From Lantana camara (lineage: Eukaryota; Streptophyta; Magnoliopsida; Lamiales; Verbenaceae), in contig CM074855.1 in the NCBI GenBank assembly GCA_037501455.1, forward strand, positions 36,613,001-36,677,000: 64,000 bases of DNA. Direction: 5' to 3'. Under the pieces are notes generated by a model. It was given only the letters and a program-made list of their open reading frames with translations, was not told the origin of the DNA and made no database searches. Shown in pieces: positions 43,972 to 56,024 of this stretch (its first letter is position 1; every line of letters starts with the position of its first letter). The translations under genes were made by a program, and so were the position numbers.

Positions 43972-46165
43972 TGTGATACCCCGTCTTCTCGGTAATCCAG
44001 GTACGACGTCTCGAGAGAGTTTAATTCAGTAATTATATGATTCGCATGCCTTACGTGTCAATTTGAAATTTTATTTAATTATATGCGCAATAGAATTTAA
44101 TTAATTGTACTTGGACTCAACCGTCCAATATTTGCAAATTAGGGACCTAATTCTAATTAGGGTGTTTGAGCCCCGCGGCTACCATGAGCTCGGGAATTCG
44201 AATTCAAATTTCGACTTCACTTTTGGACTCTTTTCGATGATTCGGGTCCATTAGGACTAGCCTTATCTTTTTCTAAAGCCGTTTGACCTCCCTAACGATT
44301 TAATTTCTAATCGTTTGAACCCAACCCATTTTGAACCGAACCGAACCGAACCGATTTTCTTGGCCTTAATAAACCAAACCAACTCTCTTTCTCCCTCATT
44401 TTTGCCTATCTCATTTCTTACAAGAGAAGAAGGAAGAAGAAGGGTTTTCTCTCCCCATACCAAAGAGCTCAAGCCCCGTCTTCAATTCTTGTCTAATCAA
44501 CGATCCGAGGTAAGATTTGAATTTCTCTCTTCGTGAACTTCTTTTCTACCCGAATATATCCCGTCTTTCTTGCTTGTTTCTTTGGACTTGGAGGAGATGA
44601 TGAATAGTGCTATTATATGAAAATTTGCTCCTATATCTTTATCCTTGAATCATATGATCTAAGTTTGAAGTATGTTGTTCAGTTAATCTCCCTCGTTACA
44701 TATTTGTTGGAATTTTAAGTGTTGGTTGCTTATTACTTGAAACTCCATGAATGGAGCTTGAATATGCATTAATGGTGGATTAATTTCTTGTGTATTTTGT
44801 GCCTTAAGATTAGGATATGTGATAGAGCATGTTTACATGAACTTGTGCCTTGATTTTCAATGCATTTGGTTGAGTTTTGAGGTGGTTTCGATCATTTTTT
44901 GTTTCTCCCTCGAGCACCCTTGTTCTGCTATGTTTTTGCTACCCAGAAAGACTCCCCGGGCGGGGAGTTTTTTGTACTAAAACGTACCCGGGTGGGTACT
45001 TTAGTGCAGAAAGGTTTCTGCACTGTTTTCCCCGGCCTGGTAAATTTTGCCTTGTATTTTCCCCGGTCGGGTACCCCTTCATACGATCTCTGATTGACCT
45101 GAATTTTGGACACGACCAACCTTTTTGAGTCTAGAACAATCTCCATTTGGAATCACCCCAAAATTCGTTCTAGATTGTGAGATATAACCATTTTAATTTG
45201 GTGTCGTCACTTTGCCAAAATTCTGCATTCGTTCAACTTTAGACCTCCGCCATTTTCGGATCCCTTTGAACCATGATTCGTGCCATATATCATATAAAAG
45301 ATCTATGTGTCTAGTTTCATTTACAAAAAACAAAGATCAATTCCCATTCCTGAAACTCAAGATATCCCCCTTTTCGTATAGCTTGTGCATTTTGGAAAAC
45401 TGTCAGCTTTGGCCTAATTTCACTCGGAACCCCTTTTTGTGTTTGTATTCCATTTTTCTCGTATCATTCCACCTCCGAACTTGTTCCTAACTTTTTTTTA
45501 TCATGATTATAGGTATGCATTTGTTCTTATATGCCTTTTGTTTACCTTTGGTTGCATTAATTGTGCACATGAACATGCCTTGATGTGTTTTAAGCATATG
45601 TTAAGTTATGAAATGCATTTCTTTGCACAAAATGAGTTTGAATATGAACTTTGCCTAAGTATTTGTATCTCTTACGTGACTAAGCATATATATGCCGTGC
45701 GTCTATATGGTTCATCCTCGAGTCTAAGTCTTGCATTTTGTCTTCAGTTTATCCAGGTGCACCCGGGGTGGTGTTTCGTGATCCGAGTTGATTCCGAGGT
45801 GAATCTTTTATCTCATTCTTGACCACGTCGGTGTAAGGTGAGTTTAGGTTATAGTTAAACCCTATGAAACGTGCCCGTTTTCTATTCATGCGAACTATAA
45901 CCTTAAGTATAAGTAAATATGTGCGAAATATGTATGTTTATGAATTTGTTAAGACTTTGCAATTATAATGAGCTATGTACAAGCCTATGTACGCTTGTTT
46001 CGATTTGTTAATGTACTTGTTCAGTGTTGCAACATTAGACAACGCTTCAAACCGTGTACCTCTTATGAGCCGGAAGATACGCCTAAAGGATTTGACACGG
46101 AGAGGTATGAATAGCGCGGTTGTTGCTAGGTAATGCTTTGTACGTAAGAAATTTGTGAGTTATAG
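43972..46165 (+). repeat. LTR D, 3' truncated
   Basis: Starts TGTGATACCCCG, like LTR A, inside the integrase of I. The stretch GAGCTCGGGAATTCGAATTC near 44185 and the ACACGGAGAGGTA block near 46100 match LTR C, so D and C are related. It contains a palindrome cluster (44951-45076). It stops resembling an LTR near 46150-46165 and passes directly into internal-type sequence, without U5, LTR end or primer site. No coding sequence seen. Confidence 0.75.
44951..45076 (+). repeat. Palindrome cluster in LTR D (CCCGGGCGGG type)
   Basis: ACTCCCCGGGCGGGGAGT (44951-44968), GTACCCGGGTGGGTAC (44984-44999), an AGTGCAGAAA/TTTCTGCACT stem (45003-45024), then CCCCGGCCTGG and CCCCGGTCGGG variants. Outer arms differ between units, yet each pairs with itself. 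Confidence 0.85.
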
Positions 46166-47535
46166 GCTATGGAAATGTTATCAAACCACGGCCAATCGTT
46201 TGACAATTTCGGCCTACTACAAGAATTCCTCTCTAACTTGGGAGGGTAAGAAAGTGTCCCAGAAATTCATACAAGGATTCGAGAGCCATTGTCTTTTCCT
46301 ATCGAGTTAAAATTCAAGCAAGGGGATCCGGAAAGAGGAATCAAGCGTGGAAATCATTTACATAATTCCAGAAGTTGGAAAAAAAAAATTCGAAGAGGCT
46401 TAGGCCGGGGTTCTAGCAATAAGGATGAGGCGATTCTCGAGGAATTAATTATGGAAAAGGTTCGGGAACCATTTAGACAATGATAGTTGGGAAGGAGTTA
46501 GGTTCAAGAAATTTCCAAACCAAGTCATGGAAAGGCCTAATTTGAAGCCGAAGAATCTTGAAGATTTAAGAGACCGTGGGAAAATTTGAGAGTGATCAAC
46601 CGTTCGAACCAAGCTTGCAATTTGTCCAACAAGGAATGGATACCAGATCCAAGCCTAACATTTCTACGGTGATAGGTTCTTCAATGCATTCATAAGCACG
46701 TGCATTATATCTATTGATTAATTGCCTCTCATTTTTATATGTTGCCATATATTGCTATTGAAGATTTCATGCTTGATGTGTTAAATGCGTTATTTAAATT
46801 ATTTAAGTTATTTAAATTTCTTCGTATATACATATATATCCTTAGATTAATATAATTGTCCAACGTATTGCATTTAAAATTATTAGTAAGTGTAATATGT
46901 GCAACAACATTTTAACCGACATGCATTATTTAGTGTTTACTATAATAGGTTCTTTCTCCAATTTTATTTCAACTATCGTCTCAACTAAGATTACATTGAA
47001 TCAAGAGATTGGAAGAAATCTACGTTCGAGTATTATTGAGAAGATTATTGGGATCCGGGAAAAATGTTGATAAGTTCAAGCAGATAAGTGGTCATAGTGT
47101 TGGACTTGCAAATACCAACCCTATGGAAGCAATAGGTGGCAAGTGCAGTGTTGTTGCACTCCTACGGATAGCAGAAATCTACAACCTCCACCTAAGGAAT
47201 TTATGATGGTTGATTATGTCTTTTAGCGGATTTTATTGCTAAAAATTTCAGATATCGGATCAGATTGGTGATATAGTCGGGGAGCTTCAAGTTGAGTATG
47301 TCTTTAGCAGAAAGGACCATAAAAGACCCGGTAATCAAAATCTTGATCAAAATAGCAAGTATGACGCGGAAAAGGTTACGGATGCTGAACAAGCAGAGAA
47401 GCTTGCAAGTGGGGAAGAACAGAACAAGGATAATTAAATATGGGACTTATCTAAAAAGGTGGATTTCAAGAAAAGTGAGTTGGAGAAATTAAGGAGTGGT
47501 AAACAAGCTCAAGGAATTAGAAAATTTCTATTTTC

Positions 47536-47548
47536 TTAAGGGGGAGAG
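47536..47548 (+). other. Internal copy of the polypurine tract in element F
   Basis: TTAAGGGGGAGAG, identical to the terminal tract at 49071-49083 and preceded by a small GAAAAT-ttct-ATTTTC stem. Element C has the same 13-mer internally at 54788-54800. Confidence 0.7.
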
Positions 47549-48761
47549 CCGGTCTGGAAACAAATCAAAAAATGGAGTTAGGTCTCACCAAGGATAGGTG
47601 GAATTTCCAGAAAACTGATTCCTTCTGGAACCCCTTTATCAAAACCATGTGAAAGAAGTCTTCAATAACTTAAACCTTTTCTCCCTCTTACCCAAAGAAA
47701 AGTCCCATCATCGACAGAACCTTTGTTTTTTTTTACCGTCTCAGAATGCGGGTTCTTCTGTTTTATGATCCTTCTGTATTCTCGGGACATCATTTGACTC
47801 AGGGAATAGAGAGGGATTCAATTTGGCTATAAATAAGGCAGCCGTAATGATCTAGAACACTACGCGAACCGTTCCTTCGTGCGTGCTTCCTGCGTCACCT
47901 CCATAAATGTACCAGTTTCCCATGAAATTGATGTTTCTTTCCATGCTAACACATTGGAGAAAATGGAAGCTCTGAGAATTACAGAACGAAGATTGATCCT
48001 CTCCTTCGAGATTTTGCAGAGTTGTTGGATATGTCATTAAATTTCAGGGATCAATGGAAATGTTTCATCGGGACCTGATGCCTTCGGGTTCTATGCGAGT
48101 GTGTTTGTTGAAGTATTACTCTCGAATAGGAGTTCAACCTTTATATTTCAACATAGGGAGTTTCAGATCTTTGTTCCGAGAGAGTGTTTTGCTTTGATTA
48201 AGGAGGTTGATAAGAGGGTAAAATCTATTCTTCCTGTTTGTTGAACAAGAGATTGCTTGGAGCCCCAAAACCAGTTTTCTAAGCTTGGGTACACAATCAT
48301 TCTCTAACAAGAAGTCCAACGGTTACTTCTATTTTTCGGGTCCAGGAGTAAGGGTGTGAATCGAGCTAAGGATGGTTCAACCGGTAAATTAGAAGTTGAA
48401 ATTAGCAGGAGAAGGCAGTGATTAATGATGGTTTACGGATTATGTGAGAAAATAACACTAGGGCTGAGATGGCTATCAAGAATGGAAATATCGGACCGTG
48501 GTAGCATAAAAGAAGCAACCTTGATTAAAGTACCAAGCATACAACCGCACTACTACCATATGAGGAATTTCTATCCACGGTGAATGGTACATTTGAACAT
48601 GCATATCATGTGCATCATTTATATTACTATCGCCGTATATGATTTCTTGTTTATTGTTAAGGGTTCTAGTAAACAATAAATTGTTATTTTCTACCTGCTT
48701 TTTACGTGACAAATGTGTAGATCCTTATCTAAGTGCCTGCTTGAATTTTATTTCGTGTGCG

Positions 48762-48867
48762 TGAGAGAAGGGGATTCTCTCAGGGTAGCCAAGAGACGGG
48801 GTTCTCTTGTTACTTGTTCGAGAGACGGGGTTCTCTCATCGGTTGTTTGGGAGACGGGGCACTCTCG
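48762..48867 (+). repeat. Hairpin array of element F (four GAGAGACGGGG units)
   Basis: Units GAGAGAAGGGGATTCTCTC, AAGAGACGGGGTTCTCTT, GAGAGACGGGGTTCTCTC and GAGACGGGGCACTCTC, spaced about 29 bp. In the second unit both arms changed together (AAGAGA/TCTCTT). Confidence 0.85.
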
Positions 48868-49050
48868 TTATTATCTACTACTTGTTAACTTGTTCAAGTG
48901 GAAGGATAGATTTTCTTTCGAGTGTTTAAGCTCCGGAAAGTTGAGGGTCGTGACTTCACAACGGTGGAGGACTCTTATGGATTGAAGACCTCTTTCGAAC
49001 TAATCCCTGACGGGGAGTGGCTAACCCGCGAGGGATGAATACAGAAGGGT

Positions 49051-49086
49051 TAATCCGAGGACGGATTCTCTTAAGGGGGAGAGAGT
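49051..49086 (+). promoter_or_regulatory. Pre-PPT hairpin and polypurine tract of element F
   Basis: AATCCG-agga-CGGATT (49052-49067), four bases, then AAGGGGGAGAGAGT abutting the LTR. Confidence 0.85.
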
Positions 49087-49259
49087 TGTGACGCCCCAAA
49101 TTCCAGACAGTCAGGTACGCTCGACACGTGTGATTTTCCGAGGGTTAGGACTTATTTAATTCTTTCGTTTATTAAATTTATACCTTTCATGATAATTTTA
49201 GAAATTATATTTCTACATGTTTATTTGAAATACTTGTCAACTTGAGACTTGTTACATGA
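49087..49259 (+). repeat. 3' LTR of element F, first part
   Basis: Starts TGTGACGCCCC directly after the polypurine tract and is cut after CATGA (49255-49259) by element C; continues at 60105. Confidence 0.88.
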
Positions 49260-50957
49260 TGTAACGCCCCCGTTTTTCAGTTTAAATAATGTGATGTAAT
49301 TGTTTATAAATTGCGCAAATTAAGTATTTAATTATATGATTAATTGTTTATAAGTGTTTTTATTTGATTTAAAACCGTAAACTTTTGTTATTTAATTTAA
49401 TTAATATGGAATTTAAGTTTAGTAATTTATTTATAACAATATAAATTCGTTCATGCGCATGAGCGTTCTAATTGTGCTTTGTTCATATATGTATTGATAT
49501 CGAAATGTCGTGAAAATTTAATATGTTGTAAATATGTGTGTTATGAACATGCCTATATGCTCGGTTTATGTTTTCGGATTCATTTAACGTGGTTATGAAT
49601 TTAATTTTGATTGTGGAACCAAATCGGGGGCTAACGAGCAATTAGCGCACCCTTGGTTCCGTGCGTGATATCTTGAGGTCGGGAATTCGGATTCGAATTC
49701 CGTCAACTCCGTTGCCTTCGTATCGACGATTCGGAGACAATGGAACAAGCCTCATACCTTTTTGAGATCATTAAGACCTCCAAAATCCAACCGTAACGGA
49801 CAACTCGTGCAAGAAGAGCCCTTATGTTGACTAGTCTTCATGGTGGGACCCCATAACCCTCCCTAAACTTAACCATACCTTAACCATGCCTTATCCACCT
49901 TGAGTTAACTCCATCCTCTCCCTTTTAGCAGCAAAAACCGAACCATATCTCCCTCATTTCTGCAACTACTGATCGAGAGAGAGAGATAGAGGAGAAGGAA
50001 GGAACCCTTGGTCATCCTTTGTGATTTTGAGCTCAAATCACCATCTTCTTTCACCAAATCTTCAAGGTATGAATATTTATGTCTTCTCTACTCAATTATG
50101 TTTGATTTCATCTATTTAAAACATGATTTGGATCAGATTTGATTAGGGTTTGAATTATGAGTTTAATATGAACTTTTAGGGATTTTTGCTCTAGTGACCT
50201 ATATGTTGGTGTGGCTGAATTTCTTGCTTATATGTGATCATATGAACTTGTTTCTTGGCTTATTTCTTTCCTAACTCATAGTATATGATATTAGGAAGAT
50301 TTCATCTCTTGCTCCTTTTATGAAATTATGAGATATGGAGCTCCAAACTTGATGATCTAATTGATTCCCCTGTTTTTGAACTGCTGTGTGAATTTATGTG
50401 TTGTAGCTTGATCATATGGCCTTCAATTCGTGTGAAAATGCATGGAGTTGATGTACACTTATTGTTATACATGTTAACATTCATGCTTTAAGTATTTGGT
50501 TCCATTTGAAGCCTCAAAACCGAAGTACATGGCCTGTTCTTATGCATGATTGTTGGCAGAATTGTTGCTGTTACATTTTGTAACTTGTTGATCATTCTAA
50601 TGTGCTTTAAATGGTACCATTTTGCATATATATGATGTATATTAGTTGTTTGGTATGTTAGCATGCATTCCCCAAAGTTTCAGATCCAAATTCAAGCCCT
50701 AAGTACTTGATTAAGGCATGATAGAATCATTAGGGCTCATATGTCCGATTGTAGCGACCCAGTTTTGTTTCACGGTTTCGATGATCTTAACGTGTGATTT
50801 AGCTTTTTCACTCTAAATGAAAAATGTTCATAACATGCCAAATATGTTGTATATGAAATTTCAGAGCATTTGGAGTTCATTTGGTATGCCTTTGGATTGA
50901 TTTTGTATGAGTTCTGTTTTGCCGGTAAAAGTGTTCGAGCGGTTTTGGTTCTGTACC

Positions 50958-51083
50958 GTGACACCCCCGTGTCACATTTACTCATAAGAGTGAGACACGG
51001 GCGTGTCACACCCTCTGCTCAGTTCTGTACTGAGCCACGCCCGTGGCTCAGTTGTGCTAGGGTTGGTGACACCCCCGTGTCAC
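50958..51083 (+). repeat. Palindrome cluster in LTR C (GTGACACCCCCGTGTCAC type)
   Basis: GTGACACCCCCGTGTCAC at 50958-50975 and 51066-51083, an inverted-centre copy (GAGACACGGGCGTGTCAC) near 50990, and one unit with changed but complementary arms, TGAGCCACG / CGTGGCTCA (51031-51050). The same cluster is at 57944-58069 in the 3' LTR. Confidence 0.9.
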
Positions 51084-52611
51084 TTCCCATGCGCAGTCTT
51101 CGTTACTTCCTTTTCGGTTTTTGATTTGTTTCCCCTCCTTAATGACCTTATCTCCTTTTGTGTTAAACTATGAACTTGTTTGGCTATATGTTAGGAGTAT
51201 TATGGTGCAATTTCATGATATTTGGATGTGTTTTAGGTATGCTTTTGCTTAATGCCGGTTATGGGTGTTTATGTGTCGTTTATGAATCGCCTCGCTTATT
51301 TTCTATATCTTATCACTTCTTCTTGTTGCCCAACCTTGAATATATGCTATGTTATGTAATATGAAGTATATGGTAACATTATGGGAGAGCTTGAATATGT
51401 TCTATGCTTCTATTTGAGTTCTTGAAATAAATTGATTGGACATATGGATTGAAGAATTTGAGTGATTTATGATCGAACAAGTGAATGAATTGGTTATACG
51501 ATCTTTATGCCTTCATATCATGCTTGAGCATTGCCGTGCGTCATATATGGTTCATTTAGAGTCTTGAGTCTCACGAACACGTCTTGTGGTCTTTTGTTCA
51601 GTTTGTCTCCAGGGTGGAGAGCTGTTGATCGTCAGGCACTTGGTGCTCGATCCTTGTTTCTTCACGGTTAAGGTGAGGGTGTTTTCGTTGTAGCTACGTA
51701 TTAAACCCTACAACCCTTATGTGAAAAGCTTTGGCCAAAACCCTTATGATTATATATATATATGGTTTTCAAATGGAGTTATCGAGTAAATCCTTCTGAA
51801 TTATATGTATGAGCGTACATAAGCTTAAAAATGGTTTTGTAATGAGGCTATGCTCCAAACCGTGTGTCTTCATGCTAGCTATGGATTAGGATGACACGGA
51901 GAGGTACGTATATAGCATATGCCGAATTACCCGGTAAGGTATGATTTCTTATAGTATGTATACTATGTATGTATTGATATGTTTTGGCGAGACACATCTA
52001 TCACTAGTTACAGAACGGGCCCCGGGACTTAGTATATGTGGCTAACCGAGGAAGCAAGGGCTGACGGGGATCCCATATACTAGTCCCACTACTAGACAGC
52101 GGTACTGGACCTCGTCAGGAGATTGGCGGGGAAAGGGAGCTGAGTGCCATCTGGGGAGTCATGTAACCCCTTTTGGTCAAAGACGGAGGTGGTCGGGCCT
52201 TGCAAACCCACCACCAACCCGGAGGAAGAAGGTTGGAATTAATTATAATTGAATGATTGATTGACTGATTGATTACCGATTGATAGGCACTGTGCGGGAA
52301 TGCCGGAAATCGGATTGCCCAAACAAATATATTTAGGATATGACTTGATTTATGGTCTGCCTGTATTATGATATATTGCATGATCACCTAATCAATATAT
52401 TATTGATAATTGTCGTACACGGTCGGAGTTTGGATGGAGGTTGTGCACGCTCACTCGCCGAGCCTTATATTTAAGTATGATTTACGAATGGAATGAATTT
52501 AATATGAATTAGTCATAAAATCCGAGCATTGGTTAATCATTCTCTTGTCCTTTTTGGGAACTAATTGCCAACAAAACCTTGTTCGGAATCTATGACTTGC
52601 ATGTGCATGTT

Positions 52612-52657
52612 TTATATATATATGTATCGCTCCTGCTCACTCAGTCTTCTAGAGACT
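52612..52657 (+). promoter_or_regulatory. TATA run and start-site hairpin (C, 5' LTR)
   Basis: TTATATATATA at 52612-52622, then CTCACTC and AGTCT-tctag-AGACT (52643-52657) and GACCCTC. Repeated at 59598-59643. Confidence 0.6.
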
Positions 52658-53121
52658 GACCCTCTCCCTCCCCCAATCTTTTAGTGCGCAGGTTTGACTC
52701 TGGAGTTTCGGGCTAGGCGGAGACGTTTGGAGTCTGTAAGTTGGTCGAGTTAGGTTAGGAGAGTCTTTGCACTCACTCATGTACTTGATTTATGTTTGAT
52801 TCGATTCTGTAGTTCCGGACTTGAATATTTATGTAACTGTTATTGAATTGACCTTACTGGGCTTTGCTATGTTTTAAAAGAGGCCTGAAGAGCCCGAATT
52901 CCATTTATGGTTTGTATGATCGAACTTTGGTTTGCTATGCATTATATTTTGTTGATTGGTTATCATTGGAGGGTCTAGCTCCGCCTAGCTTAGGAAGGTT
53001 TTTATGTTTGTCTCCCGTTCGCTAGGGTTTGATACGGGTGCGAATTTACTGTTTCGTTACTCGTGTTGAGCCTTAGTGCGGGGGATGTGGCGCCTCACGT
53101 GCGGGGTGCTACATCCTTAAG

Positions 53122-53133
53122 TGGTATCAGAGC
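53122..53133 (+). other. Primer binding site (tRNA-iMet) of element C
   Basis: TGGTATCAGAGC, eight bases after the LTR end; intact. Confidence 0.93.
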
Positions 53134-56024
53134 CCGGTTGCAAAACCGGTGTTCTTGAGTCGTGTCGGAGTCAGTTTAAGTCGAACGGCATAAGGACTAT
53201 GTGATATTGTGTGCATTGCATCGGTCTTGAATATGGAATTTGGCTTCTTTTAAGAATTTTGTTGAATCACTTGTTGCATCTTATACGGATTCTTGTCTTT
53301 CGTATCGAATATGTGTCATGAGCATGCACTAATCGCATGCATCTATTCTTGAAGTAAGCTGTGATTATAGGTTATAAAGATACTATCAAACCCTGGTCAA
53401 GTTCTACGACAAAGAAGATCGATTGCAAACCTTTCTGAGACATGGAGGATGGGCAGGATACTCCGGGGAGGAATGTGGAGAATGTTTGATGCGCGGCTTC
53501 TTAGACTGAGTTGCAATTAACGGTTGGGATTCAGAATGGGAGGTTCGACCTTGGCGAAGCGATAGTAGAGGAACATTTGGGGGAAATGAAATAGGAGTTA
53601 ATCGTGGGGTTATTGAGATTCAAAAGACTAACTTATGAGAATCGGCTACTTGGCGTGCATTAATTGGATCCAACAGGATCTTTCAACCTCAGGAATGAAT
53701 TACACAAAGTCTTGAAGACATTTTGGTCTCGGATTTGGATCAGGGAAGAGGTACTAGTCATTAAGAGGAGTAGAGACAATAGGGGTCCGGCAAAGGTTAT
53801 ACATCAAGGGTCTACAAAGAAGGACTTCGAACTAAGTCTAGTGATTAGAAGTCGGGGTCTAGAAGGCAAGCATTTGGGGAAACACGAATAGAGGGAAGGT
53901 GGCGATATGGGGAACAGGATTTGAGTTCGTTTTCCAAAACCAAGCTGAATTGCCATGTTGTGAAGTAAAATGGAGGATATGAAGCAACAAATGGAAATGG
54001 TAAAGAAAGGAGATCATGCGCTCAAATGTAAGCAGTTGGAGGTGAAATGAACTCACAAAGGATAGGTACGGGATTCTTGATCAAGGTGACAATTAGAAGT
54101 AAAGGTCGAATTGCGAGGAGAAGTGTAGATGCTAACTCAGTGGACGTGGAAGAAGTAAGGATCAAGAAATTGCAATCTCGGGCAGTGGATGATACAAGTC
54201 GATTTACAAAGATGCATGGAAGTCTCGAAGACCGTGGGAAAGGCCAGGAATAATTACCAGGTCAGGTGACGTTGGGATCAGAAGAACGAGGAAAGCTACC
54301 GAGCTAATAACTTCCCACATCGGTGACAGGTTCCAAAACATTCATAGCACGTGCATCATATTTTACATTAGTTATTTATTCTCTTGACTTTATGTTTGAC
54401 CGTACCTTTCTAATTGGTTTCGTTGCGCTAATGCGTTGTATAATTGCTTGATGTAAACGTGACCCATGCATTGTCATTTTAACCCAACATGCATTTCAGT
54501 GTTTACTTGATAGGAAGTCTTTTCTCCTTAACTATCAAGTATCAGTTCAACCGAGCCGCATTTGAGTTATGAGGAAGAGAAATAATAGGATGATATCAGA
54601 AGGAGAAATGAGACTAGAGTTCCGGACAAGATTAAGAAAGGAGTTTCGGATATCAAGAGAACTAGGGAAGGAGTGAAAGGCCAATCCTTGATTTCTATAT
54701 CAGTTAAACTTCACCTAATGGGAATTACTCATCAAGACTTGCGGCAAAAGAAGAATCAATAGAGTTCAATACGGGACAACAGAAAATTTAAGGGGGAGAG
54801 CACGACCGAGGAACAAATTGGACGATTAAAAGGGTGTTCGAAGAAATATTTCAGTAAGAATAACGAAATTGCAAATTAAGGAAGACCTGGGAGTCTTATT
54901 AGTGATGATCAGAATTAAACAAGACGACTTGAATGGTTAAGTTGTTAAAAGGAGAGTTAAGTTACTCAATTCGGGTTGGAGTCCCTCACTAGGGATAACG
55001 GAAATGGCTTGGAGAATGTTCTTATGTATAGAACATGGGTCCGGGAATAACAGACTTATAAGGGGAGCTTCTGGAAACTCCTAAATCAGAATTGACAAAA
55101 GGGAGAGTGTCGAATCAAGCTAGCATAGAATGGAAGGAGGGCAATCAAGAGTAAATCAATAGAGTAAAAAGAAGGTGCAATAATGGCAATATTATCAAGT
55201 CTTCGGTTAGTCCCACGATAATTCGGAAGGAAAATTAAGAAGGAACCAAACCAGAAAAGATGATCATTGGAGGATTTACATCAAAGTAAAACGCATCAAG
55301 AACATTTCATCTTTGATTCAAGAAATGTAGGGTCAGATACGGAATATAACCTTAAAGGGGTTAAAGAGAATGAATGGATAAAATGAACGGAAGCTAGAAA
55401 AGGATTCGTGTTACGGTAGATCCTAATGACGAATACCTCAAGGTAGGGATGGAATCGTCAAGGTTGTCCGGATTAGTTATCCTTGAAGGTATTTTAAACT
55501 CTGATACGGGTAATATAGTAGCTAGGGACATAACTTTGAGACGAATGATCTAAGGGTATTCGGGAGGTCAAACTTGGTTAACTACAAAGAGTTGGTTGAA
55601 TGAAGATTAAGGGAAATGGTGGAGACTGGGAGCAGTACCAGGCAGAATGGATCCAAGAATATGATCCTTAAAGGATTTATCAATAGCTTTACCGAGGAAC
55701 CTTGAAGAGGTTCAAGACAAACTGAGCACTGAATCTATCTTCAGGACAGATGATGCACTGAACAACGACAACTCGCGATGTTAAAACTTCGTGACTACGG
55801 TGAACGGTATTTATAACATTCATGAAGCATACATTCATGCAAATCCAATTTAATAATTTCTTTGTCATATGCTTTGTTTTCGTGTCAAGTTAAATTACAT
55901 GAAGTAATTGATGATTAACGTGGATGATATCTGATATTTACCTTGAGTTGGCTTAAGTGATTTTAAATTTGGTGTTGCGTGAGTTGCTTGGGAGTATTGG
56001 AGACTTCCTTGCTTTATTTTCGGT
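53134..56024 (+). other. Non-coding interior of element C
   Basis: No credible gene. It keeps landmarks shared with B and F: GAGCATGCACTAATCGCATGC near 53312, TTATAGGTTATAAAG near 53368, CTCGAAGACCGTGGG near 54223, TAGCACGTGCATCAT near 54345, a second block ending GATAGG near 54510, and GGTGAACGGTA near 55799. An internal polypurine tract is at 54788-54800. The rest is purine-rich and full of stops in all frames. Confidence 0.75.
54788..54800 (+). other. Internal (central) copy of the polypurine tract in element C
   Basis: TTAAGGGGGAGAG, identical to 56231-56243 at the 3' end. It lies about 53% of the way through the interior. No LTR-like sequence follows it. Confidence 0.75.

Larger units (their letters stand above)
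46166..49086 (+). mobile_element. Element F, internal region (5' LTR and primer site deleted)
   Basis: Begins in the TTATAGGCTATGGAAATG block that B has at 20214 and follows the same order as B and C: CAAGAATTC block, AGAGACCGTGGG near 46579, AAGCACGTGCATTAT near 46694, a second ATAGG near 46944, a GGTACATTTG...CATGTGCATCAT block near 48590, a hairpin array and a polypurine tract. No RT, RNase H, integrase or Gag coding was found; the small open frames do not match the retroelement proteins seen elsewhere. A deletion joins it to LTR D on the left. Confidence 0.8.
49260..53113 (+). repeat. 5' LTR of element C (3854 bp)
   Basis: TGTAACGCCCCC...GGTGCTACA. It has a palindrome cluster (50958-51083), a GGGCCCCGGGACTTAGT core near 52017, a TATA run (52612-52622), a start-site hairpin (52643-52657) and the inverted pair 52712-52722 / 52979-52989. 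Open frames inside it occur identically in both LTRs because the LTRs are near-identical, not because they are genes. Confidence 0.96.

Noticed and set aside
50770..51124. Open frames conserved at 100% between 50770-51364 and 57756-58350
   Set aside because: Identity reflects the near-identical LTRs of element C; the frames overlap the palindrome cluster and have no coding features.
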